A stretch of 64,000 bases of DNA from CAZSNT01 sp964607765 (GCA_964607765.1 CAZSNT010000035.1:3974-67973), one strand, 5' to 3'. Shown: positions 37,901 to 46,216, numbered from the stretch's first letter. The notes: a model not told the origin generated them from the sequence alone. Program-made: numbers and translations.

Positions 37901-38212
37901 CGCCCCAACGAGAAGACCGACTACTTGTGGCAACTGCAGATTCCCTTATGGGTGAGAGCCATGGTCCTCGCTGACAAGGCGCTGTTCATTGCGGGGCACC
38001 CCGACGAGCGCGACAAGGCCGACCCGTATGCCGCCCTGGACGGCGCGAAAGGGGGCATGCTGTGGGCGGTCGCCGCAAAGGACGGAAGCACTATGTCGAA
38101 ATATGCGCTGGATGCGCCTCCGGTCTTCGACGGAGTCGCGGCCGCGGGTGGAAGACTCCATCTGTCCCTGACAGACGGCTCGCTGACGTGCATGGAAGGC
38201 GACAGGAAATGA
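34985..38212 (+). CDS. Exported PQQ-type beta-propeller protein with SAM-methyltransferase-like N-terminus
   Basis: 1075 residues from the ATG at 34985 (GGAG at 34974), with a signal peptide (about 1-20). Residues about 30-165 form a class-I methyltransferase-like fold with a good SAM motif (VVHVGCGDGRLT), an acidic strand end (GLDAD) and DNLVNLVVADE. A multi-bladed PQQ-like propeller follows. Near residue 522 is the family signature HHHRCYRNKAT, followed by WVRGGCQFGILPCNGLLYAP and a CACY cluster. An exported protein would not normally meet SAM, so the fold may have another job. Very similar to the adjacent copy at 38239, with near-identical stretches around the DGRSLPYCDNLVNL segment. Stop and next start nearly overlap. 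Confidence 0.78.
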   Translation: MSRATHGFLGLWLLVAAGQAAEGVPHASGGADILAKAGFAGGLVVHVGCGDGRLTAELRSDTGSLTHGLDADPANVAKARQHIHSTGQHGRIVVSHFDGRSLPYCDNLVNLVVADELGAVPMAEVTRVLAPLGVAYVGGKKTVKPWPKEIDEWTHFLYDASGNAVGHDSVVGAPHHVQWEAGPKWARTHDHLASISALVSANGRLFYIIDEGSIASAALPPKWKLVARDAFNGIVLWKRAIAPWEGHLRAFRSGPSEIPRRLVAKGDRVYVTLGYGKPVTALDAATGETLRTYDDTDGTHEILCEDGVLYLAAGEIPAPQWRKARKRRGAVPTPREKRILAIEADTGLQLWSKSDEDTRELFPLSLAVGGDRVLFHSPSHLICLDKRSGKESWRTPRPVNMRRPGYSTPTLVVCDDVVLVAERNIPPEQTNTSETVRWDVTYRAAMKTGLGRLIAYSAATGKELWSCPSCEAYTSPTDLFVADGLVWVSNVPDRKTADFREGRDLRTGEVKRRLDTTEAFTANHHHRCYRNKATDRYVFLGRSGTSTIDLQGGEHLRHSWVRGGCQFGILPCNGLLYAPTHPCACYIQSKLSGFFALAPKRTADSARWEQDGEALEQGPAYGSLDGREVSASQDWPTYRGDNARSGVTKTAVPTNLSRSWTAKPGGRLTAPVVADGRAYVASVDRHVLHALNADSGDVLWTFAAGGRIDSPPSVANGMVVFGSRDGTVHCLRADDGRLIWRFRAGPARRLVVSYGQVESAWPVHGSVLLHEGTVYFGAGRSSYLDGGMAVYRLDLATGRQLSKTHLYDRDPVTGAQFKDRTKDDYDMPGGLLDILSCDGSSVYMGEMRFDLRGNTQEPTVPHLFSSAGFLDDTWWHRTYWQYGIHMLSGPYEWSMVGNTLPAGRIMSVDDSTIFGFGRDKYAAGGHVGLGSSALRASYDRNKGGRYTLFAVAKEPYVTAEPFQKARKTFSRKRPNEKTDYLWQLQIPLWVRAMVLADKALFIAGHPDERDKADPYAALDGAKGGMLWAVAAKDGSTMSKYALDAPPVFDGVAAAGGRLHLSLTDGSLTCMEGDRK

Positions 38213-38225
38213 AACCCCGAGCACA

Positions 38226-38231
38226 TAGGAG
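38226..38231 (+). promoter_or_regulatory. Ribosome binding site deciding the start at 38239
   Basis: TAGGAG at 38226-38231 lies seven bases before the ATG at 38239, where a signal peptide begins. This favours 38239 over the ATG at 38209 that overlaps the previous stop. Confidence 0.6.
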
Positions 38232-38238
38232 TCCGGTC

Positions 38239-41200
38239 ATGAGAAGAAGCCTGAGTGTTCTGTGTACGATTTTCCCTTTGGCGTGGGCGACTGTCCTCCG
38301 CGCAGATCCGGGTGACGAAGTACTCACAAAGACTGGGACGACCGGCGGTCTGATCGTACACGTCGGGTGCGGTGACGGCCAGTTGACCGCCAAACTGCGC
38401 ACCGCGCAGGGGGCGTTGGTGCACGGGCTCGACACCAACTGGTCGAACATCGCCAAGGCGCGCCAGCACATTCATTCGACCGGGCAGTATGGACGGGTTG
38501 CCGTCAGTCATTTCGACGGCCGATCGCTGCCGTATTGCGACAACTTGGTGAACCTGATTGTGGCCGATGAGCTCGGCGCAGTTCCCATGGCCGAGGTGAC
38601 GCGCGTGCTGGCTCCGTTGGGTGTCGCCTATGTCGGCGGCAAGAAGACGGTCAAGCCGTGGCCGAAGGAGATCGACGAGTGGACGCACTTCCTGCACGGG
38701 CCTGACAACAACGCCGTGGCGCGCGACACGCGTGCCGGGGCTCCACGGCACATGCAGTGGTTGGCGGACCCGATGTGGAGCCGCAACCATCACAAGCTGG
38801 CCAGCATCAGTTCGGTGGTTTCGTCGGGCGGGCGTCTCTTCTACATTGTCGACGACTCAACCGGGGCAAGTATGAAGGTCCCGGGGCAGTGGTCGGTCAC
38901 GGCCCGGGACGCGTTCAATGGCGTGCGCCTCTGGAAACGTTCGCTCCCCGACTGGGCCTGGACGGGACACAAGTTCCGTTCCGGCCCCGTGCAGCTGCCC
39001 AGAACCCTCGTTGCCGAAGGAGGGCGCGTCTATCTGCCGCTCCGCGGCGGCGCCCCTGTTTCGGTGCTGGACGCGGTGACGGGCGACGTGGTGCGGACGT
39101 ATGACGCGACCAAGGGCGCCGAAGAGATCGTGCTGTACAACGACGTCCTGTACGTGGTGACCGGCTCGCCGACAGCGGAGCAGGCTCTGATCGGGCCGAA
39201 GAGAGGCGCGAAAATCCCCGCGAAGACTGTCGTAGCCGTTGACGCGGCGAGCGGGGATGTCCTTTGGCGGTGGTCGGATGGGGAGCGGGGCGCCCTCCTG
39301 CCCATGACCCTCGCCGTGTCAGGCGGGTCGGTCTTCCTGGCCACGGGCCAGGGCGTGGCCGCCTTGGCTGCTGACTCCGGGGCAGAACGCTGGTTTGCCG
39401 ATGCAGCCTACCTGGAGGGAGCCGGCAACCCGAAGAGAATCACCCACGACGCCCGCTACGAACGGATGCCCGAATGGATGTCGCCCCAGCCCGGCAGCGT
39501 GGGAAGCGCGCGCGGCCTCGGCTGGTCGTTGGCGACGCTGGTGGTGCGTGACGAGGTCGTCCTGTGGGCCGGCACCCACCGACTGAGAGCCCTGGCGGCA
39601 AAGGACGGCAAGAGATTGTGGGAGGCGCTCTGTCGCCCGGGTTACTGCAAGTCCCCCGTCGACGTGCTGGCGGTGGACGGCACAGTCTGGGTCGGCCCGG
39701 ACTTCAACAAGGGGCGCGATCTCCGCACGGGCGAGGTCACACGCGAGAACGCAGTGTTCGAGGATCTCTGGACAGCCGGGCACCATCACCGCTGCTACCG
39801 GAACAAGGCCACCTCGCGTTACATCATGACCGGTCACCGCGGCGTTGAGTTGATGGCGTTGCAGGGAGAGGACCACGGGCGCAACAACTGGACGCGCGGG
39901 ATCTGCCAGTATGGCATCATGCCCTGCAATGGGCTGCTCTACGTCCCCACGCACATCTGCGCCTGCTACATCGAGGCGCAGCTGAACGGCTTCTGGGCCT
40001 TCGCTTCCGAGCTGGCGTCCCCCATTCCTCCGCCCGCCGCACCCGCCCTCGACAAGGGCCCCGCCTATGCATCTCCAATTCGGCAATCGGCAATCGACAT
40101 TCGGCAATCGGCGGACTGGCCGACCCATCGCGGGAACGCAGCGCGGACGGCGTGTACCGACACTGCCGTACCGCCCGGCCTGTCCCAGGCGTGGCGCACC
40201 GAGTTGACCGGGCCGCTCAGCGGCGTGACGGTCGCCGGCCGTCGCGTGTTCGTCGCCACGGTCGACTCGCATCAGGTTCGCGCCCTCGACGCCCAGTCCG
40301 GCGAGACGCAGTGGCGTTTCACAGCGGGGGGACGTATTGACTCCCCGCCCACGATTCACGGCGGTCGGGCGTACTTCGGGTCGAATGACGGTTGGGTTTA
40401 CTGCCTGCGCGCGTCGGACGGCGCGTTGGCATGGCGCTATCGCGTTGCGCCCGCGGCCCGCTATACCGTGGCCCGGGACGGCGTTGAGTCCCTCTGGCCT
40501 GTGCACGGGAGCGTCCTGATCCAGAACGACACGGTCTATGCCGTGGCGGGACGATCGTCCTACCTGGACGGGGGACTTCGCTTCGTCGGCCTGGACCCCG
40601 AGACGGGGGCGGTCCGTCACGAGACAGTGTTCGCCAGCAAGCACCCGGACTACGCGAGCATGATGGCGGCCAAGGAAACCGCGTCGAAAGAGCACCCGCT
40701 CACGCACACCACTGCGCAGTTCGCAACCGACTGGAAGACGTTCACCGATCCGGACAAGAGTGATTCGTTCACAATGGAAGGCGCGATCGACGACATCCTC
40801 GTGGGCGACAGCTCCCAAGTCTACATGAAGCACCTGTGTTTCGACGACGCTCTCGTCCGCCAGGAGCGAGTCGGGCGCCACCTGTTCTCAACCACCCGTC
40901 TCTTGGACGACGCCGAGCACCATCGTACGTTCATGATGCTCGGCACAGCGAACATCAAGCGCGCCCACGTCTCCTACTCGTGGATCGCCAACCGGCGGCA
41001 TGGCGCGAGAGGGTACTTCTTCGACGTGCCCTACGGATTGCTCCTGGCCTGTGACGAGACCACGGCCTACGGGATCTGGAGCGGCTACCAGGTCTTTGCC
41101 GAGACGATTCGCCCGCAGCCGCAGGATGGTCCCACGCGGAGCGACATTCAGACAACCCCCGAGCGAAAAGGCAAGGCAAAGCCGGAGTTGCACACCATGC

Positions 41201-41505
41201 GCTGGCAGACGAAGCTGGCCTTCCGCCCGCGCGCCATGCTGCGCACGAAGGACGTCCTTTTCATCGGCGGCATGGACGGGACCCGCGGCCCGGAAGACCT
41301 CGTCGAGGCCTATGAAGGCAGGAAGGGCGGCGTGCTCTGCGCCGTATCTGTGGCGGACGGCAAGGTGCTGGCGGAGCACAAGATTCCGTCGCCGCCTGTG
41401 TGGGACGGCATGGCCGCCGCGCGCGGGAGACTCTACCTGGCGACCGAGGAGGGCGCCGTTTACTGCTTTGCCGCCGCGGACGAGGCCCGTCCCGGCGGCC
41501 AGTGA
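38239..41505 (+). CDS. Exported PQQ-type beta-propeller protein with SAM-methyltransferase-like N-terminus, second tandem copy
   Basis: 1088 residues from the ATG at 38239, with a signal peptide (about 1-22). N-terminal methyltransferase-like domain with VHVGCGDGQLT and GLDTN; DNLVNLIVADELGAVPMAEV is shared with the previous gene almost word for word. The propeller carries HHHRCYRNKAT near residue 514 and WTRGICQYGIMPCNGLLYVP with a CACY cluster. Between the two halves of the propeller (about 613-625) a short run of 7-bp repeats (40076-40112) is translated in frame. Function is unknown; possible roles are sensing, binding or quinone-linked oxidation. The PQQ-binding call is by fold only. Tandem duplication with 34985 is likely. 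Confidence 0.78.
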   Translation: MRRSLSVLCTIFPLAWATVLRADPGDEVLTKTGTTGGLIVHVGCGDGQLTAKLRTAQGALVHGLDTNWSNIAKARQHIHSTGQYGRVAVSHFDGRSLPYCDNLVNLIVADELGAVPMAEVTRVLAPLGVAYVGGKKTVKPWPKEIDEWTHFLHGPDNNAVARDTRAGAPRHMQWLADPMWSRNHHKLASISSVVSSGGRLFYIVDDSTGASMKVPGQWSVTARDAFNGVRLWKRSLPDWAWTGHKFRSGPVQLPRTLVAEGGRVYLPLRGGAPVSVLDAVTGDVVRTYDATKGAEEIVLYNDVLYVVTGSPTAEQALIGPKRGAKIPAKTVVAVDAASGDVLWRWSDGERGALLPMTLAVSGGSVFLATGQGVAALAADSGAERWFADAAYLEGAGNPKRITHDARYERMPEWMSPQPGSVGSARGLGWSLATLVVRDEVVLWAGTHRLRALAAKDGKRLWEALCRPGYCKSPVDVLAVDGTVWVGPDFNKGRDLRTGEVTRENAVFEDLWTAGHHHRCYRNKATSRYIMTGHRGVELMALQGEDHGRNNWTRGICQYGIMPCNGLLYVPTHICACYIEAQLNGFWAFASELASPIPPPAAPALDKGPAYASPIRQSAIDIRQSADWPTHRGNAARTACTDTAVPPGLSQAWRTELTGPLSGVTVAGRRVFVATVDSHQVRALDAQSGETQWRFTAGGRIDSPPTIHGGRAYFGSNDGWVYCLRASDGALAWRYRVAPAARYTVARDGVESLWPVHGSVLIQNDTVYAVAGRSSYLDGGLRFVGLDPETGAVRHETVFASKHPDYASMMAAKETASKEHPLTHTTAQFATDWKTFTDPDKSDSFTMEGAIDDILVGDSSQVYMKHLCFDDALVRQERVGRHLFSTTRLLDDAEHHRTFMMLGTANIKRAHVSYSWIANRRHGARGYFFDVPYGLLLACDETTAYGIWSGYQVFAETIRPQPQDGPTRSDIQTTPERKGKAKPELHTMRWQTKLAFRPRAMLRTKDVLFIGGMDGTRGPEDLVEAYEGRKGGVLCAVSVADGKVLAEHKIPSPPVWDGMAAARGRLYLATEEGAVYCFAAADEARPGGQ
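40076..40112. repeat. In-frame heptamer-type repeat in propeller protein 3
   Basis: Five 7-bp units of the type GCAATCG, with variants CAATTCG and ACATTCG, lie between blades and encode a Ser/Arg/Ile-rich linker. Same period as the CAATCTG arrays but a different core sequence. Confidence 0.75.
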
Positions 41506-41588
41506 ATCGACTCCAGACGCTCGCCGGCCGTCGCTTCACGTTCGCGACCCGTCCCGGCGAAACAGTGACCCTCCGCCCTACGGAGTAG
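41502..41588 (+). pseudogene. 3' tail relic of a GH95-like gene
   Basis: A GTG at 41502 overlaps the preceding stop (GTGA). The frame reads 28 codons ending LAGRRFTFATRPGETVTLRP-Thr-Glu before TAG. The pattern matches the end of the GH95-like protein at 23965 (LSGARFTFKTKSGETLELR). The rest of the gene is missing. It could be expressed as a tiny coupled ORF, but a deletion scar is simpler. Confidence 0.65.
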
Positions 41589-41591
41589 AAG

Positions 41592-42695
41592 ATGAGCGCT
41601 GAGCGGGAGACAACAGACATGGCGCCACGAGCATTCGCGCCGGACTACCGGAACATCGTCGATGCAGCGCGGAACAGGCGGCCCAAGCGGTTGCCTCTGT
41701 ACGAGCATATCATCTGCCCCGAGATCATGGAGACGATCCTCGAGGTCGAATTCCTGGACCTGCACGAAGGCGACGGCGCGGACCTGCGTGCGTACTTCGC
41801 ACGCTACTGCCAGTTCTTCCGTGAGATGACCTATGACACGGTCTCGTACGAAGTCTGCGTTGGCGAAGTCCTGCCTGGCGGCGGGGCCCTGCTCCATCCG
41901 TCGCGGGGGAGCGCCATCACCTCGCGTGCGGAGTTCGACGCCTACCCGTGGGACGACCTGCCGCAGCTCTACTGGAAGCGCGCCGCGCCGCGCTTCGAAG
42001 CCCTGGCAGCCGTTTTGCCCGCGGGCATGAAGGCTGTCGGCGGCGTCGGCAACGGCATCTTCGAGATCGCCCAGGACCTGGTCGGCTACGAGAACCTCTG
42101 CTTCCTGATGATCGACGACCCCGAGCTCTTCGCCGAGTTGATGGTCAGGATCGGCGAGGTGCATGTGACGCTTTGGTCCGAGTTCCTGCCGCGGTTCGGT
42201 GACGCGTTTGCGGTCTGCCGCATCGGTGACGACCTTGGCTTCAAGACCAGCACTCTCCTCCAGCCGGACGTCTTGCTCGCCCACGTCATCCCCCAGTATA
42301 GACGCGTCATCCAACTTGTTCACGACGCGGGGCTTCCCTATTTGCAGCACTCCTGCGGCAGGATCTTCTCGGTGATGGACGCCTGGATCGAGGCCGGCAT
42401 CGACGCCAAGCACTCCAACGAAGACGCCGTCGCCCCGTACGACGAGTGGATCGAGCACTACGGCGACCGCATCGGCCTTTTCGGCGGCATCGACACCGAC
42501 CGGCTGTGCCGCATGGCGCCCGACGACCTGTTCGAGTTCGTCCTCGACGCCGGCGCCCGTTTCCGCCGAGACGCCCGAGGCTACGCGCTCGGCTCCGGCA
42601 ACTCCATCCCCGACTACGTCCCCGTCGACGGCTACCTGGCCATGATCCGCGCCGGCGGCGAGATCCGGGCGCGCGAAAGCAAAGGAGCATCATGA
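41592..42695 (+). CDS. URO-D-like protein with HSCG motif
   Basis: 367 residues (GGAG at about 41580; ATG at 41622 is a possible later start). URO-D fold with RIGDDLGFKTSTLLQPDVL in the middle. The strand LPYLQHSCGRI matches the H-x-C part of the zinc site in methylcobamide:CoM methyltransferases (MtaA/MtbA). The third zinc ligand near the C-terminus is not evident, where YALGSGNSIPDYVP takes its place. A cobamide-linked methyl transfer is therefore possible but unproven. The stop overlaps the next URO-D-like start (ATGA), so the two form a pair, perhaps acting together. Confidence 0.78.
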   Translation: MSAERETTDMAPRAFAPDYRNIVDAARNRRPKRLPLYEHIICPEIMETILEVEFLDLHEGDGADLRAYFARYCQFFREMTYDTVSYEVCVGEVLPGGGALLHPSRGSAITSRAEFDAYPWDDLPQLYWKRAAPRFEALAAVLPAGMKAVGGVGNGIFEIAQDLVGYENLCFLMIDDPELFAELMVRIGEVHVTLWSEFLPRFGDAFAVCRIGDDLGFKTSTLLQPDVLLAHVIPQYRRVIQLVHDAGLPYLQHSCGRIFSVMDAWIEAGIDAKHSNEDAVAPYDEWIEHYGDRIGLFGGIDTDRLCRMAPDDLFEFVLDAGARFRRDARGYALGSGNSIPDYVPVDGYLAMIRAGGEIRARESKGAS

Positions 42696-43735
42696 CTCAC
42701 AAAGAACGCGTGGCCGCCGCCATCGCCCACCGCCACCCGGACCGGACGCCGCGCGGCGAACTGGGCTACGGGAACGACATCGTGCGACGGCTCATCGGCG
42801 CCGAACGCTTCGCCTCCCTCAGCCCGAACGAGCGCACACTGGCAGTGATTCGCGAGCTGGGCGCAGACTTGGTCGACGTCCATCAGTTCCCCATTGTCCG
42901 CGTGGGCGAGACGCCGTCCGGTTCGGTCTTCCGCAGCGTGCTCGGCGAGGAGCACGTCATCGTCAACGGCAGCTCCGCCCTGCACAAACCGGCGTTCCAG
43001 GACATCGAACAGGCCCGCGACTTCCCGGAGATCGACCCGGCCACCTGCCTGACCGACAACCTGGACTGGTTCCTCGCCAACAGCGACCTGTATGTCTTCG
43101 CCCAGGTGATGGGGCCGGTCAGCGCGTTGGACTGGATGCTGGGCACTGAGGACTTCATGATCTGGGCCATGACCGAGACCGAGGTCATCCGCGACGTCGT
43201 CGAGAAGGTCATCGCGTACGAGATCGCGCGCGCCTGCATCTTCGTCGATCACGGAGCGGAGGCGATCTTCGTTGCCGACGACATCGCCTTCAACACCGGG
43301 CTCTTCCTGCCGCCGCGGATCATGGACGCGCTCGCCTGGCCGTTCTACAAGAAGATGATCGCGGCGGTCAAGGCGCGACGCGACGTGCCGGTGTTTCTGC
43401 ATACGGACGGCGACATTCGCAAAGCGCTTGCGGAGATCGCAGCTTGCGGCTTCGACGGGCTCCACTCGCTCCAGCCCAGCGCCGGCGTGGACATAGACGC
43501 GGTCAAACGCGACTACGGCGACCGGCTCTGCCTGATGGGCAACATGGACCTGAACCACCTGATGCCGTTCGGGACGCCTGCGGAGGTCGCACAAGAGGCA
43601 CGGCGTCTGTGCCGGGAGATCGGCCACGACGGCGGCCACATCCTCGCCACCTGCAACGTCATGACGGACGCCGTGCCGGCAGAGAACGCACGCGCCATGT
43701 ACGCGGTACAGACCAAGAAGGACGGAGGAGCATGA
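42692..43735 (+). CDS. URO-D-like protein (MtaA/CmuA-like branch)
   Basis: 347 residues from the ATG at 42692, just after GGAGCATC and overlapping the previous stop; the longer open frame to 42446 is a shadow. The N-terminus MTHKERVAAAIAHRHPDRTP is the usual opening of this superfamily. Later motifs are FVADDIAFNTGLFLPPRIMD, VFLHTDGDIRKAL and LMGNMDLNHL. The HTDGD strand lacks the Cys of the zinc site found in methyltransferases, and the neighbour at 41592 retains it. Substrate unknown. The stop overlaps the ATG of a symporter remnant at 43732, so a transporter originally followed in the operon. Confidence 0.8.
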   Translation: MTHKERVAAAIAHRHPDRTPRGELGYGNDIVRRLIGAERFASLSPNERTLAVIRELGADLVDVHQFPIVRVGETPSGSVFRSVLGEEHVIVNGSSALHKPAFQDIEQARDFPEIDPATCLTDNLDWFLANSDLYVFAQVMGPVSALDWMLGTEDFMIWAMTETEVIRDVVEKVIAYEIARACIFVDHGAEAIFVADDIAFNTGLFLPPRIMDALAWPFYKKMIAAVKARRDVPVFLHTDGDIRKALAEIAACGFDGLHSLQPSAGVDIDAVKRDYGDRLCLMGNMDLNHLMPFGTPAEVAQEARRLCREIGHDGGHILATCNVMTDAVPAENARAMYAVQTKKDGGA

Positions 43736-44058
43736 TTCTCGACATTTTCATCATTCTGGTCTACTTCGCCGTCGTCATGATCGGCGGGTTCTGGGCCCAG
43801 CGGCGGGCCGGCAAGAACATGGAGTCGTACTTCCTCGGCAACCACAGGCTGCCCTGGTGGGCGCTGGCCATGTCCGGCTCGGCCTCGAACTTCTCCCTGA
43901 TGGGCACCATGTGGATGTATACGGTGCTGTTCGTCATGGGCATCGAACCCTGTTCTCACCGTGCACATGCGCAGGAAGCCGAGGTCCTGACCGGGGAGCG
44001 AGTTACGCTGAGAACGGGAATGGCGGAACACATCCGGCTTGCCCCTGCCGGCGGTTGA
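43732..44058 (+). pseudogene. Chimeric remnant: sodium:solute symporter N-terminus fused to a glycosidase-like tail
   Basis: 108 codons. Residues 1-80 are the start of an SSS-family sodium:solute symporter. A first membrane segment (ILDIFIILVYFAVVMIGGFW) is followed by a loop with RRAGKNMESYFLGNHRLPWW and a second segment with SGSASNFSLMGTMWM. SSS proteins normally have 13-14 segments over 450-600 residues. After VMGI the homology stops. The last 25 residues (VLTGERVTLRTGMAEHIRL) look like the end of a GH95-like enzyme, compared with 23965 and 41502. A deletion joining two genes is the simplest reading. It cannot transport. Confidence 0.7.
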
Positions 44059-44077
44059 ACAGAGAAGCAGGGAATCG

Positions 44078-46216
44078 ATGAACAGACGATCAAGCAGCAA
44101 TGTACTGTTGGGATTGTGCGCACTGGGCCTCATGACGACGGGCTCTCGCGCGTCCACAGCAGAAGGAGGGAAGATGCCGACTTACCTTAAGGGATACGAA
44201 TCGCGTTGGAAGGAAGATCCCCATGCCGCCAACCTGGCCTGGTTCAAAGACGCCGGGTTCGGGATGTTCATCCATTTCTCACCAGCCAGCGGGATTGGGG
44301 CCTCTGGCTGGCGGAGGGTGGACAAGCGTTGGGCAGGCGCGCATGGCCGTAATGCAAGACTGAGCCAGGAGGACTATGACACATACCTCCTCGACAAATT
44401 CGAGCCGCAGTTGATGGACCCCGCCGCCGAGGAACGGATTCAGGCCTTCCGGGGGGAGAAGTTCGATGCGGATGCGATTGCCGATTTGGCTGTCGCCGCC
44501 AACATGAAGTACATCACCTTCACGGGGCAGCATGTCCTGGGGCGCATGTTCCTCTATGACACGAAGGCATCGGAGTTGAACAGCATACGTATGGGGCCGC
44601 AGCGCGATTTTGTCGCCGAACTGGCGGCGGCCTGCGAGAAGCGCGGTCTGGGCCTGTTCCTGTATGTGATGCCGCCCTATTCGGAGCCTGTCATCCGGGA
44701 GCGCCATAACACGATGTTGACCGACCTGTTGACGAAATACGGCCCCCTGGCCGGGGTGTGGTTCGACGGCATAGCGGAGGCTTACAAGAGGCCGGCGTCG
44801 TTTACGGATGTGTCAAAGACGTATGCGTTGGTTCGCTCGCTCCAACCGCACTGCCTGATCTCTTACAAGCAAGGCTACACCGGAGAGGAAGACTTTGTGG
44901 CTCCTGAATGGCACAAGGGCAAGCAGGGCGTGTTTGACGAACAGGGGAAACCCACACAGAGGCGCAGTGTACGCCCGGAGCATGTCCGAGCGGCCCTGCG
45001 ACGCAAACACGTTGAGCGTTCGTTCACGTTGATGCACGGCAAGTGGTTTGATGAGCCGAAGGCGGGTCATCGTGATGCGGACGATGTGATGAGGGCGCAT
45101 GACTTGGCTAGAGGTCTGAAGCAGAACTTCTTGCTGAATACCGGGTTGCGGTGGGACGGTTCCATTCATCCCGACGACGCACGCGTTCTGCCTGAAGTAG
45201 GGAGGCGGCTGCGCGCGCGCAGCGAGGACTCAGCAGCATCGGGTCCTGCCGCCTGGTTTTCCGGGAAATGGGGCGTGATGCTCTGCTACTTGGCAGTCCC
45301 GGCCAGTACGGCAGGCAAGGGCAAGAGCGCGGAGGAGTGGAGTCGGCAAGTGGACGGCTTTGACGTCGAAGCTCGCGCGCGACAGCTCAAGGAAGTGGGC
45401 GCCTCCTACTTGCTCATCACCATCGGGCAGGGCTCCGGGCACTACTGCGCCCCCAATCCGGTGTACGACAAGTTGACCGGCATCGCGCCGAGCAAGTGCT
45501 CGCGCCGCGATCTCGTCGCGGACCTGGCCGATGCGCTGAATCCGCTTGGCATCAAGGTGATCGTCTACTCGGCTTCAGATGTTGGCTGGGGCGACCTGGC
45601 GGCCCGGAAAGCCCTGGGGATGACCAGTCATCACAACGACCACCTCGTCGGCCTACGCAAGCGCGGCCAGAAGAACAGCTGGCAAGCAAACCGCGAGGGA
45701 CAGGTTGAGTTCTTGCGGAACTCGATCAGGTTCCACGAGCAGTGGTCGAAGCAGTGGGGAACGAAAGTGGCGGGCTGGTGGATCGACGGCTGCTACCATC
45801 CGGAGATCCGGTTTCCGGAGGATGAGCCGCCCAATCTAGCGACCTTCAAGAAGGCCATCCTGGCGGGGAACCCGGATTCCATCGTCACGTTCAACGCGGG
45901 CGCGAAAGGCTCCTACGTGGCCACTGCGTACGAAGACTACACGCCGGGAGAAGTCTCCCCCCGCAAGTCGTCACCCGGCCCCGCATGCCCGGGAGGCCTG
46001 GTCGAAGGCAAAGGCATCCGCTCGCGTTTCCACATCATGACGTGCTTGGGCAGGAGCTGGGGCCAAGGCGCCAAGCCGCGCTTCCCGGACGAGGTCGTGA
46101 TCAAGTATACGAAGAATGTGACCTCCCAAGGAGGCTTCGTCTCGTGGGACGTGCCGCCGACCGAGAAAGGGCTGATCCCCGAAGCATTCATGAAGCAGTT
46201 GCGAGCCCTGAAGTAG
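44078..46216 (+). CDS. Exported protein with two tandem GH29-like domains
   Basis: 712 residues from the ATG at 44078, with a signal peptide (about 1-26). The first GH29-like barrel (about 40-385) opens with WFKDAGFGMFIHFSPAS and has the WFDG strand with Asp230 in the nucleophile position. The second, shorter barrel (about 400-705) has WWIDG with Asp570. In both, the canonical KHHDGF motif is replaced (TFTGQHVLGRM in the first, ITIGQGSGHYC in the second). Standard alpha-fucosidase activity is therefore doubtful and another sugar is possible. Double-barrel fusion is unusual for the family, whose members are typically 400-600 residues. It lies just downstream of the symporter remnant. Confidence 0.72.
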   Translation: MNRRSSSNVLLGLCALGLMTTGSRASTAEGGKMPTYLKGYESRWKEDPHAANLAWFKDAGFGMFIHFSPASGIGASGWRRVDKRWAGAHGRNARLSQEDYDTYLLDKFEPQLMDPAAEERIQAFRGEKFDADAIADLAVAANMKYITFTGQHVLGRMFLYDTKASELNSIRMGPQRDFVAELAAACEKRGLGLFLYVMPPYSEPVIRERHNTMLTDLLTKYGPLAGVWFDGIAEAYKRPASFTDVSKTYALVRSLQPHCLISYKQGYTGEEDFVAPEWHKGKQGVFDEQGKPTQRRSVRPEHVRAALRRKHVERSFTLMHGKWFDEPKAGHRDADDVMRAHDLARGLKQNFLLNTGLRWDGSIHPDDARVLPEVGRRLRARSEDSAASGPAAWFSGKWGVMLCYLAVPASTAGKGKSAEEWSRQVDGFDVEARARQLKEVGASYLLITIGQGSGHYCAPNPVYDKLTGIAPSKCSRRDLVADLADALNPLGIKVIVYSASDVGWGDLAARKALGMTSHHNDHLVGLRKRGQKNSWQANREGQVEFLRNSIRFHEQWSKQWGTKVAGWWIDGCYHPEIRFPEDEPPNLATFKKAILAGNPDSIVTFNAGAKGSYVATAYEDYTPGEVSPRKSSPGPACPGGLVEGKGIRSRFHIMTCLGRSWGQGAKPRFPDEVVIKYTKNVTSQGGFVSWDVPPTEKGLIPEAFMKQLRALK

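Noticed and set aside
42692..43735. HemE (haem biosynthesis uroporphyrinogen decarboxylase)
   Set aside because: Multiple divergent paralogues in a catabolic cluster and lack of the HemE N-terminal signature argue against it.
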